From NCBI GenBank assembly GCA_019347725.1, contig JAHWKV010000108.1:1-5300 (forward strand): a stretch of DNA of 5,300 nucleotides, written 5' to 3'. Of this stretch, positions 1 to 5,300 are shown piece after piece. The translations under genes and the position numbers were made by a program. The notes beneath the pieces are model-generated. The model was not told where the DNA came from. It searched no databases and saw only the letters and a program-made list of their open reading frames with translations. The stretch is from Actinomycetota bacterium (lineage in GTDB: Bacteria > Actinomycetota > CADDZG01 > JAHWKV01). Within the stretch, counting starts at the first letter, position 1; each line of letters starts with the position of its first letter.

Positions 1-2146
1 CCTCAGAGCTGTGCATGACGTTGCCCTCTCGCAGCAACCGCACCCTGGAGTTACGCCTGACGTTGCCCTCGGTGATGTAGCAGCCGGCCACCATGCCCTT
101 GGGAGTCTTGAACAGCTCCCTGACCTCGGCTGTTCCGGTGACGACCTCTTCCTCGAGCGGCGCTAGCAGTCCGTGGGTCGCCTTCTCGATGTCGTCCAGC
201 AGCTGGTAGATGACCTCGTAGAGGCGGACATCGACGCCCTCCTTCTCGGCGAGCTGCCGTGCGCCTGCATCGGGCCGGACGGCGAAACCGACCACGATGG
301 CCCCGGAGGCCTTGGCCATCCAGATGTCGTTTTCGTTGATGGCCCCAACGGCACGCCGCTGCACCACGGTCTTCACCAAGGTCGAGTCCATCTTGTCGAT
401 CGACTCGGCCAGCGCTTCGATCGCGCCTTGCGTGTTGGCCTTGACGATAAGCTTGAGCTCCGGAACATCGCCGGTGCGAGTCTTGGAGAGCAGATCCTCG
501 AGGCTCATCGGTTTGCCTCCGGCGGCAAACTCCGCCTGCCGCAGCCGGGACTCCCGCTCCTGCGCTATCCGCTTGGCTTCGCGGTCGTCGGCCACGACCT
601 TGAACTCGTCGCCCGCTTCGGGGACCTTGGACCAACCCGTCACCAAAACCGGCCGGGACGGTCCTGCCTTCTTGATCTTGTGCCCGGCCTCGTCGGTCAT
701 GGCCCGCACCCGGCACCAAGCGGCGCCACACACCAGCGGCTCGCCAACCTTCAGGGTGCCGCGCTGGACGATCAAGGTCGCAACCGGGCCGCGCCCTTTG
801 TCCAGGTGAGCCTCGATGGAGACGCCTCGAGCCGACGTGTTCGGATTGGCCTTGAGCTCCTGCATCTCGGTCACCAGGTGAATCATCTCCAGCAGCTCGT
901 CGAGGTTGGTGCCCTGCTTGGCGGAGACATCCACAAACACCGTCTCCCCACCCCACTCTTCCGGCTGCAGGCCGAGCTCGGCCAGCTGCTGGCGGGCGCG
1001 TATGGGATCGGCCTCGGGCTTATCGATCTTGTTGACTGCGACGATTATCGGGACGCCGGCAGCTACCGCGTGGTCCATCGCCTCTACGGTCTGAGGCTGG
1101 ACGCCGTCGTCGGCTGCCACTACCAAAATGGCTATGTCGGTGACCTGAGCTCCGCGGGCGCGCATCTGGGTGAAGGCTTCGTGCCCCGGGGTGTCGATGA
1201 AGGTGACCAGCCCACCCTCGGGATCGTGCACCTGATAGGCGCCGATGGCCTGGGTGATACCCCCGGCTTCCAGGGCGAGCATTTCCTTCTTACGGTACTG
1301 CTGCAGGATCGAGCTCTTGCCGTGGTCGACGTGACCCATGACGGTGACGATCGGCGCTCGGGGCTCCAGCTCGGAGGGATCGTCGACAACGGTCAGCTGC
1401 TGCTCTTCCTGCTCCTTGGCCTCTTCCTCCACCGAGACAACCTCGATGTTCATGCCCAGCTCCTGGGCGACCAGATCAACCAAGGCGTCGGGCAGCGACT
1501 GATTAATCGTCTTCATCTCACCCAGCACCAGCAACATCTTGATGATCTCGCCCGCAGGCTTGTCCACCTTCTCGGCCAGTTCCTCGACGGTAACCCCGTG
1601 CGGCACGTGGATTACGTCGGACTCTACGGCCGCCGGGGCCGCAGCCTCGGTGCCGGGTTCGGCGGCCTCGGCTCCCTCGGTCTGAGGGGCCGGCTGCTGT
1701 TGCGCAGCCGGAGCCTTTGGTGCCGCCTGCTCCGGTTCCTTCGCCTTGGGTTCCACCGCCCGCTGTGGCGCCTCGCTCTTAGCCGGTTGCGCCTTGGGAG
1801 CCGCCTCCGCGGACTTGGGCTTAGAGCTTTCCTTCTTGGATTTAGTGGTCTCGGGAGCTTTGGCCTTGGACGGCTGCGTCTTGGCGGCAGGTTTAGGCGC
1901 TTGATCTTGCCTTGATGTCTTTGAGGCCTTCGCCGTCTTGGCAGGAGCGGCCTTGGTGCTCGCTTTCCCGGATTGAGACTTGCCGTCGACGCTGTCCAGG
2001 GACTTGACCAACCGGTCTATGTCCTCGTCGGATACCGAGGAGGCGTGGCTGGATACCTTTACCCCGAGCGCGACGAACTTGCTGACAGTCTCTTTCGAAG
2101 ACATGCCAAGCTGTTTAGCAACTTCATGAACTCTGGTGCTCGCCAT
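1..2146 (-). CDS. infB: Translation initiation factor IF-2, 3' end cut by window edge
   Basis: GTPase that places initiator fMet-tRNA on the 30S subunit and promotes 50S joining. The frame is open from the ATG at 2146 to base 1, giving 715 complete codons; compared with the family about 45-50 C-terminal residues lie outside. Order of parts: N-terminal IF2_N helical domain (about 1-53, starting [15 protein letters not shown]), a Lys/Ala/Pro/Glu-rich linker (about 54-175), a second IF2_N domain (about 178-238), then the G domain with G1 GHVDHGKS (271-278), G2 [10 protein letters not shown] (295-304), G3 DTPGH (318-322), G4 NKID (372-375) and G5 SAK (408-410), followed by domains II, III and most of IV. 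The G2 block has Ala300 where the family usually has His. The ATG has GGAG (2153-2156) six bases upstream, inside the end of ylxR, which it overlaps by 23 bases. Last gene of the visible operon. Identification is secure. Confidence 0.97.
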   Translation of the reverse strand, partial: MASTRVHEVAKQLGMSSKETVSKFVALGVKVSSHASSVSDEDIDRLVKSLDSVDGKSQSGKASTKAAPAKTAKASKTSRQDQAPKPAAKTQPSKAKAPETTKSKKESSKPKSAEAAPKAQPAKSEAPQRAVEPKAKEPEQAAPKAPAAQQQPAPQTEGAEAAEPGTEAAAPAAVESDVIHVPHGVTVEELAEKVDKPAGEIIKMLLVLGEMKTINQSLPDALVDLVAQELGMNIEVVSVEEEAKEQEEQQLTVVDDPSELEPRAPIVTVMGHVDHGKSSILQQYRKKEMLALEAGGITQAIGAYQVHDPEGGLVTFIDTPGHEAFTQMRARGAQVTDIAILVVAADDGVQPQTVEAMDHAVAAGVPIIVAVNKIDKPEADPIRARQQLAELGLQPEEWGGETVFVDVSAKQGTNLDELLEMIHLVTEMQELKANPNTSARGVSIEAHLDKGRGPVATLIVQRGTLKVGEPLVCGAAWCRVRAMTDEAGHKIKKAGPSRPVLVTGWSKVPEAGDEFKVVADDREAKRIAQERESRLRQAEFAAGGKPMSLEDLLSKTRTGDVPELKLIVKANTQGAIEALAESIDKMDSTLVKTVVQRRAVGAINENDIWMAKASGAIVVGFAVRPDAGARQLAEKEGVDVRLYEVIYQLLDDIEKATHGLLAPLEEEVVTGTAEVRELFKTPKGMVAGCYITEGNVRRNSRVRLLREGNVMHSSE

Positions 2147-2408
2147 CGACCACTCCAAGATATCTCACGAACTCATCTGTTAAATCCGCAGCTTGCTCTT
2201 CACTTATCTTCGCTCTCAGCGACCTTGCCAGCGCTGCGCGTTTCAACGCCGCGCTCAAACAGGACACACTACGGCAGACATAGCTTCCCCTGCCCCCTAA
2301 AGTGCCGGTACCGTCCAGAACGACCGAGCCATCGGCGGTCCGGCAGAAGCGAACCAGCTGGTGCTGCTCACGCCGGACGCGACACCCGCAGCAGGAGCGC
2401 TCAACCAC
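2124..2408 (-). CDS. ylxR: YlxR/RnpM family small RNA-binding protein
   Basis: Small basic protein of 94 residues, the usual length for the YlxR (DUF448) family, which sits between nusA and infB in many bacteria. In Firmicutes members are reported to bind and modulate RNase P RNA; whether that holds here is inference. Visible hallmarks are the N-terminal Cys-rich motif RSCCGCR (residues 4-10; the family more often has R-x-C-V-G-C-R), a beta strand with DGSVVLDGTG (26-35), GRGSYVC (39-45) and a Lys/Arg-rich helix CLSAALKRAALARSL (50-64). The start is a GTG at 2408, with almost no residues before the Cys motif, so there is little room for a later start. It overlaps the nusA stop by 8 bases (GTGGTTGA) and lacks a strong ribosome binding site of its own at close spacing, which suggests coupling to nusA translation. 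Its 3' end covers the infB start. Confidence 0.93.
   Translation of the reverse strand: MVERSCCGCRVRREQHQLVRFCRTADGSVVLDGTGTLGGRGSYVCRSVSCLSAALKRAALARSLRAKISEEQAADLTDEFVRYLGVVDGEHQSS
2153..2156 (-). promoter_or_regulatory. infB ribosome binding site
   Basis: GGAG on the minus strand, six bases before the infB ATG at 2146 and located inside the ylxR coding sequence, so the ribosome translating ylxR passes over it. Modest match, supported by its spacing. Confidence 0.55.
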
Positions 2409-3489
2409 CTACCGCGGAGCTCGTTCCTTCTGCTGCTGCTCCAGGTGCATCCGCCGGAAGCTCAACCACCGTAGGCTCGACGGATAGCTCCGGTTTGTCC
2501 TGAGACGCCTGAGACTCACTCTTGATGTCAATCCGCCAACCCGTCAGCCGCGCCGCGAGACGAGCATTTTGCCCTTCCTTGCCGATGGCCAAAGACAGCT
2601 GAAAGTCCGGAACGGTCACTTCGGCCGTCTGCGTCTCGGGATCGATACGCACTTCCTTGACCTTCGCCGGAGACAAGGCATTGGCAACAAACTCACCGAT
2701 GTCGTCCGACCAGGCGATGATATCTACTTTCTCGCCCCGAAGCTCGTTGACCACCATACGCACCCTGGATCCCCGCGGACCTACGCAGGCGCCGGTGGGA
2801 TCGACGTTTCGATCGGTAGAGCCGACTGCGATCTTCGAGCGGTGCCCCGGCTCGCGGGCAACCTGCTTGATCTCGACGATGCCGTCGACAATCTCAGGGA
2901 CCTCCAACTCGAACAGCCGCCGGATAAGATTCGGATGGGTGCGCGAGCAGATGATCTGCGGGCCTTTGGGCGAACGGCGCACCTCAACGATGTAAGCCTT
3001 GATGCGAGCCCCGTGATCGTACCGTTCACCGGGCACCTGCTCTTGCTGTGGAAGCGAGGCCTCCACGCCCTTGCCCAGGTCCAGCACCACATAGCGCGGG
3101 TCGGCCTGCTGGATGATGGCCGTGACGATGTCGCCTTCCCTGCCGGAGTATTCCCCGTAGGTGATCTCCCGCTCCGCCTCGCGTATGCGCTGCAAAATTA
3201 CCTGCTTGGCGGTCTGCGCTGCGATCCGTCCAAAGTCCGGCGGCGTCGCCTCCCATTCCTTGAGCACCTTGACCTCACCGGTTACCGGGTCCTCCTCCAC
3301 CTCCTGGGCGTAGACGACCACCTCCCCGGATTGGCGATCTATCGTTACTCGCGCCTCAGGGGCAACCGCCTGCGAGGAACGCTTGTAGGCAGCAGCCAGT
3401 GCCTGCTCGAGGGCAACCACAACACTCTCGAACGAGATGCCCTTCTCGCGTTCAACCAGCCGCAGAGCATCCATATCAATCGGATTCAT
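2401..3489 (-). CDS. nusA: Transcription termination/antitermination factor NusA
   Basis: RNA polymerase-binding factor controlling pausing, intrinsic termination and antitermination. The protein has 362 residues: an N-terminal RNAP-binding domain (about 1-112, with FESVVVALEQALAAAYKR at 20-37), an S1 domain (about 115-182, REGDIVTAIIQQ to ICSRTHP), KH1 (about 185-260, with REPGHRSKIAV at 212-222 and the GPRG loop at 237-240) and KH2 (about 265-322, with IGKEGQNARLAARLTGW at 302-318). It ends in a short acidic/Ala-rich tail and lacks the C-terminal acidic repeats of E. coli NusA, as is normal for actinobacterial and Gram-positive forms. The ATG at 3489 is preferred over the in-frame ATG five codons later because GGAGGG lies at the right distance upstream (3495-3500). 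It lies 51 bases after rimP, and its stop lies within the start of ylxR. Confidence 0.97.
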   Translation of the reverse strand: MNPIDMDALRLVEREKGISFESVVVALEQALAAAYKRSSQAVAPEARVTIDRQSGEVVVYAQEVEEDPVTGEVKVLKEWEATPPDFGRIAAQTAKQVILQRIREAEREITYGEYSGREGDIVTAIIQQADPRYVVLDLGKGVEASLPQQEQVPGERYDHGARIKAYIVEVRRSPKGPQIICSRTHPNLIRRLFELEVPEIVDGIVEIKQVAREPGHRSKIAVGSTDRNVDPTGACVGPRGSRVRMVVNELRGEKVDIIAWSDDIGEFVANALSPAKVKEVRIDPETQTAEVTVPDFQLSLAIGKEGQNARLAARLTGWRIDIKSESQASQDKPELSVEPTVVELPADAPGAAAEGTSSAVGG

Positions 3490-3494
3490 TTGGT

Positions 3495-3500
3495 CCCTCC
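3495..3500 (-). promoter_or_regulatory. nusA ribosome binding site
   Basis: GGAGGG on the minus strand, five bases before the ATG at 3489. It decides between this start and the in-frame ATG at 3474, which has no such element. Confidence 0.75.
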
Positions 3501-3540
3501 AACGAACTTCGACTTACGCCGGCGAGGTCCCCCATCGCGC

Positions 3541-4026
3541 TCAACGCCGCCCCAATTCTTTTTCCCAGTCAACTGTCAGATGCGCCTTCTTTACTGCCTC
3601 GTAGGGAACCCTCACCCCGGGGTCTTCTTCGGGCTCGACGATGAAGGCTTCTTCGTCGCCCGGACGAATAACCCCTACGAACTGGTTCTTACCATCAACC
3701 TCCTCGTGACACACAACCTTTGCCTCACGACCGGCAAAGCGAGCGAAGTCGGCAGGCTTGACCAGTGGCCGCTCCAGCCCGGCCGACGCCACCTCCAAGG
3801 TGTAGCTGCCCGCAATCGGGTCTCGCTCGTCCAGAGCCTCAGAGAGTCGTCGGGACACCTCGACCACCAGGTCCATGTCGACACCGCCGTCGCGATCAAC
3901 GATGACCTCCAAAACCCTGCGCTTGCGTGAACCGGAGAACCTGACGTCGACCAACTCGGCGCCGCAGTCGGCCGCAATGGATTCGCTAATCTCATAAACG
4001 AAGGCGTCGAGCTCATCCCGAGCCAC
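3541..4026 (-). CDS. rimP: Ribosome maturation factor RimP
   Basis: Binds the maturing 30S subunit and is needed for efficient assembly of its head region. The chosen start gives 161 residues, typical of the family. The N-terminal alpha/beta domain contains AELVDVRF (23-30), a basic turn SGSRKRR and VIVDRDGGVDMDLVVEVSRRL; the signature LEVASAGLERPLVKPADFARF spans 77-97; the C-terminal SH3-like part includes GREAKVV, FVGVI, FIVEPEE and VPYEAVKKAHL (141-150). The start is the GTG at 4026, because GGAGG at 4035-4039 lies 8 bases upstream; a GTG at 4035 and a TTG at 4095 are also in frame, the latter giving 184 residues but without a good ribosome binding site and with an N-terminus unlike the family. 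First gene of the operon, followed by nusA. Function is certain, exact start moderately so. Confidence 0.94.
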   Translation of the reverse strand: MARDELDAFVYEISESIAADCGAELVDVRFSGSRKRRVLEVIVDRDGGVDMDLVVEVSRRLSEALDERDPIAGSYTLEVASAGLERPLVKPADFARFAGREAKVVCHEEVDGKNQFVGVIRPGDEEAFIVEPEEDPGVRVPYEAVKKAHLTVDWEKELGRR

Positions 4027-4034
4027 AGCAGCCA

Positions 4035-4039
4035 CCTCC
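4035..4039 (-). promoter_or_regulatory. rimP ribosome binding site
   Basis: GGAGG on the minus strand, eight bases before the GTG at 4026. It is the reason for choosing the 161-residue RimP over longer versions. Confidence 0.6.
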
Positions 4040-4153
4040 GTTCCAACTTCTTTTACAGCTTGCCGGGACCTTCCCTGACAAAGGCCGGGGTTCAAACAGC
4101 GGGCCCGAGGCCTTCCAGCCGTCCACTACCGTTCTTGTCGCTTGTCCTGGGGA

Positions 4154-4185
4154 AACAAAAGTGGGCTTATAAGCCCACTTTTGTT
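4154..4185. terminator. Perfect 32-base palindrome, bidirectional terminator-like hairpin
   Basis: The two halves are exact reverse complements centred on TTATAA. The core GTGGGCTTATAAGCCCAC (4161-4178) is flanked by AAAA on one side and TTTT on the other, then extended by three more matching pairs. In RNA of either strand this gives a GC-containing stem followed by a U run, the shape of a Rho-independent terminator. Its place upstream of two divergent genes is unusual for a terminator. It lies 127 bases before the rimP start, so it could act as a leader attenuator for the rimP-nusA-infB operon, end an unseen upstream transcript, or be a dyad operator. The structure is certain, the role is not. 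Confidence 0.6.
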
Positions 4186-4203
4186 CAACCCGTCATTTCG
4201 CGC

Positions 4204-4217
4204 GGAAGCGCTTTCAA
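4204..4217. promoter_or_regulatory. LacI/CcpA-type operator-like repeat
   Basis: Minus-strand TGAAAGCGCTTCCG, with the nearly symmetric core GAAAGCGCTTCC, closely resembles the catabolite-response type of site bound by LacI-family regulators; the final base departs from the usual A. It sits between the possible operon promoter and the palindrome. A chance match is quite possible, and no regulator gene is in the window. Confidence 0.2.
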
Positions 4218-4230
4218 ACCTCTGTGGAAA

Positions 4231-4258
4231 AGTATAAGGCCATTCCGGATCGCAGCAA
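4231..4258 (-). promoter_or_regulatory. Possible promoter for the rimP-nusA-ylxR-infB operon
   Basis: On the minus strand, TATACT (4231-4236) matches a -10 box at five of six bases. TTGCTG (4253-4258) lies 16 bases upstream and matches only the first three bases of a -35 box. Transcription from here would start near 4224 and run through the palindrome at 4154-4185 before reaching rimP. Based on motif resemblance only. Confidence 0.3.
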
Positions 4259-4420
4259 CCACCGATCGGAACTTAGCGTCCCCGACGAAGATGCTTTCGA
4301 CGCCCCGTTTCCAGTAGCCTACTCCGACAGTATTTATCGAAGTTTTGCCTGATTTAGTGGTACTCAACAGCAGGGATCGGCTGGCACTCAGGGCTGATAC
4401 AACGCTGAGAAGAAATTAAT

Positions 4421-4427
4421 AAGGAGG
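4421..4427 (+). promoter_or_regulatory. pntA ribosome binding site
   Basis: AAGGAGG, seven bases before the GTG at 4435. Together with an in-frame TAA at 4420-4422 it fixes the pntA start. Confidence 0.85.
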
Positions 4428-4434
4428 TCTAAAA

Positions 4435-5300
4435 GTGGCGGAGGAGCCGCAGCTCACGGTTGGAGTACCGGCCGAAACGTTCCCCGGCGAAGCCCGAGTA
4501 GCGCTGGTGCCCGGAGTGCTCGGCGCCCTGGCCAGAGCCGGGATCAAAACAATCATCGAGTCGGGCGCCGGACGCGCAGCGGGCTTCGTCGACAAGGCCT
4601 ACGAGGACAAGGGTGCCAAGATCGGAACCCGCGACGAGGCGTTCGGGGCGGACATCGTTTTGCAGGTGCACACCTACGGCAACAGCCCAGAGCACGGCAA
4701 GGCCGACCTCAGCAAGCTCCGCAGGGACCAGGTCCTCATAGGCTTCACCGATCCGCTGGGAAACCCGGAAGGCATAGCCGAGATGGCCAAGACCGGAGCC
4801 ACCGTCCTGTCCATTGAAATGATGCCCCGAATCACCCGCGCCCAGAGCATGGATGCCCTGTCCTCCCAGGCGACCGTAGCCGGCTACAAGGCCGTACTGG
4901 TGGCGGCCGGCTCGTTGCCCCGCATGTTTCCCATGCTCACCACCGCCGCCGGAACCCTCAAGCCGGCGAAGGCTTTTGTAATCGGATGCGGCGTCGCCGG
5001 TCTGCAGGCCTGCGCCACGGCCAAGCGGCTGGGCGCGCAAGTCGAAGCCTACGACGTGCGTCCGGCCGTCAAGGATCAGGTCCAAAGCGTCGGCGCCAAA
5101 TTTGTGGAGATGGAACTCGAGGCCGAAGAGTCCGAGGACAAGGGCGGCTACGCGAAGGAGATGGGCGAGGACTTCATCCGCACCGCCCGATCCAAGGGGC
5201 TGCCCGAACGGCGGATCATCCGCGAGCACGTGCTGCCCAACGCCCTGGTGCCCGTGATCACGGTGACCGGGCTGCAGCTGGCCTACCTGCTCAGCGGCGT
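4435..5300 (+). CDS. pntA: NAD(P) transhydrogenase alpha subunit (PntA), chimeric after about codon 243-248 and cut by window edge
   Basis: PntA carries the NAD(H)-binding domain I of the proton-translocating transhydrogenase, which transfers hydride between NADH and NADP+ at the inner membrane. Starting from the GTG at 4435, residues 1-243 are a clear match: VGVPAETFPGEARVAL (9-24), RAQSMDALSSQATVAGYKA (135-153), the Rossmann loop GCGVAG (184-189), YDVRPAVKDQV (206-216), and GGYAKEM just before the joint. A normal domain I would continue with a further 110-140 residues, including a conserved ALIPG-x-PAP stretch. Instead the frame continues as a DppB-like permease segment from about residue 244 to the window edge. 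A transhydrogenase cut here lacks the second half of its nucleotide-binding fold, so this ORF as it stands should not be functional. Divergent from the rimP operon. PntA identity is certain for 4435 to about 5160; the composite is probably artificial. Confidence 0.9.
   Translation, partial: MAEEPQLTVGVPAETFPGEARVALVPGVLGALARAGIKTIIESGAGRAAGFVDKAYEDKGAKIGTRDEAFGADIVLQVHTYGNSPEHGKADLSKLRRDQVLIGFTDPLGNPEGIAEMAKTGATVLSIEMMPRITRAQSMDALSSQATVAGYKAVLVAAGSLPRMFPMLTTAAGTLKPAKAFVIGCGVAGLQACATAKRLGAQVEAYDVRPAVKDQVQSVGAKFVEMELEAEESEDKGGYAKEMGEDFIRTARSKGLPERRIIREHVLPNALVPVITVTGLQLAYLLSG
5164..5300 (+). other. DppB-type peptide ABC transporter permease fragment, fused in frame to PntA
   Basis: The reading GEDFIRTARSKGLPERRI followed by IREHVLPNALVPVITVTGL (codons 244-280 of the ORF) matches the conserved EAA loop of DppB/OppB-like permeases, usually GEDYVRTARAKGL then a basic stretch, H-x-x-x-NAL-x-PV-x-T-x-x-G. 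This loop contacts the ATPase subunits of dipeptide/oligopeptide importers. The next residues (LQLAYLLSG) begin the following membrane helix and run off the window. The N-terminal two thirds of a permease, its start codon and partner genes are all absent. The left boundary cannot be set precisely because PntA and DppB share Gly-Glu-Asp/Glu-Phe here. Family recognition is strong; why it is here is not settled. Confidence 0.82.

Larger units (their letters stand above)
4027..4434. other. Divergent intergenic region between rimP and pntA
   Basis: About 400 bases without a convincing gene, noticeably richer in A and T than the flanking coding sequence from about 4150 rightwards. It must hold the promoters for both the leftward rimP operon and the rightward pntA. 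What I can see is a perfect palindrome (4154-4185), a catabolite-box-like repeat (4204-4217), a possible minus-strand promoter (4231-4258), an imperfect hairpin with one bulged base (4243-4271, arms TTCCGGATCG and CGATCGGAA) and the pntA ribosome binding site (4421-4427). No good sigma-70-like promoter for pntA was found; the best -10 resemblance is TACAAC at 4398-4403, with no matching -35. No tRNA or recognisable riboswitch was seen. Confidence 0.8.

Noticed and set aside
16..70. 13-base direct repeat (16-28 and 58-70) near the left edge within infB
   Set aside because: The copies are 42 bases apart, in frame, and both encode Glu-Gly-Asn-Val in positions that fit the IF-2 domain IV pattern, so coincidence of codon choice is the simplest explanation.
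173..1915. 580-codon plus-strand open frame antisense to infB
   Set aside because: The opposite strand carries an unmistakable IF-2 with all G motifs. The antisense product is rich in Leu, Gly, Arg and Asp without recognisable domains, as expected from the mirror frame of GC-rich codons.
1621..1985. Lys/Ala/Pro-rich repetitive stretch in infB
   Set aside because: This is the normal low-complexity linker of long IF-2 proteins and not a mobile or satellite repeat.
2569..3930. 453-codon plus-strand open frame antisense to nusA and rimP
   Set aside because: It spans two real genes and their gap on the other strand and shows no family features; a by-product of GC-rich composition.
4027..4095. 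Longer RimP starting at the TTG at 4095
   Set aside because: The extra 23 residues are unlike the family N-terminus and no ribosome binding site lies at suitable distance, whereas GGAGG precedes the GTG at 4026.
4185..4367. 60-codon minus-strand open frame ending right at the palindrome, which could look like a small gene with its terminator
   Set aside because: It needs a TTG start with no ribosome binding site upstream, has mixed codon use with less G/C at third positions than the neighbouring genes, and resembles no family I know. A conserved homologue would change this view.
4429..5229. 266-codon minus-strand open frame opposite pntA
   Set aside because: It is the mirror of a clear PntA sequence with a good ribosome binding site and has no recognisable motif of its own.

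Overview
The window looks like part of a GC-rich bacterial chromosome, most likely from an actinobacterium or close relative. The basis is the gene order rimP-nusA-ylxR-infB, a short NusA that ends after its KH domains, and an IF-2 with an N-terminal helix-turn domain followed by a long Lys/Ala/Pro-rich linker. The lineage is an inference from protein style; no rRNA or other marker is present.

Positions 1-4026 are filled on the minus strand by a compact transcription/translation operon, read right to left: rimP (30S maturation factor), nusA (transcription elongation/termination factor), ylxR (small RNA-binding protein) and infB (initiation factor IF-2). infB runs off the left edge with roughly its last 45-50 codons missing. 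nusA/ylxR overlap by 8 bases and ylxR/infB by 23 bases, suggesting coupled translation. rimP and nusA are separated by 51 bases. The group links ribosome assembly, transcription elongation and translation initiation.

Positions 4027-4434 are a less GC-rich, non-coding gap between divergent genes. It holds a perfect 32-base palindrome (4154-4185) that reads as an intrinsic terminator on either strand, a possible minus-strand promoter further upstream (4231-4258), a catabolite-box-like inverted repeat (4204-4217), and the strong ribosome binding site of the plus-strand gene. The arrangement would fit a leader attenuator for the rimP-nusA-infB operon, but this is inference.

From 4435 a plus-strand ORF starts as a convincing NAD(P) transhydrogenase alpha subunit (PntA, NAD-binding domain I). 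Near 5161-5180 it switches, without a frame break, into a sequence that reads as the cytoplasmic EAA loop and following membrane helix of a DppB-type oligopeptide ABC transporter permease. The two families share a short Gly-Glu-Asp/Glu-Phe stretch at the joint, so this looks like a chimera formed through local similarity (assembly artefact most likely, real recombination possible). It is the most notable observation here. I see no mobile element, CRISPR array, tRNA or rRNA, and no convincing new biological system.
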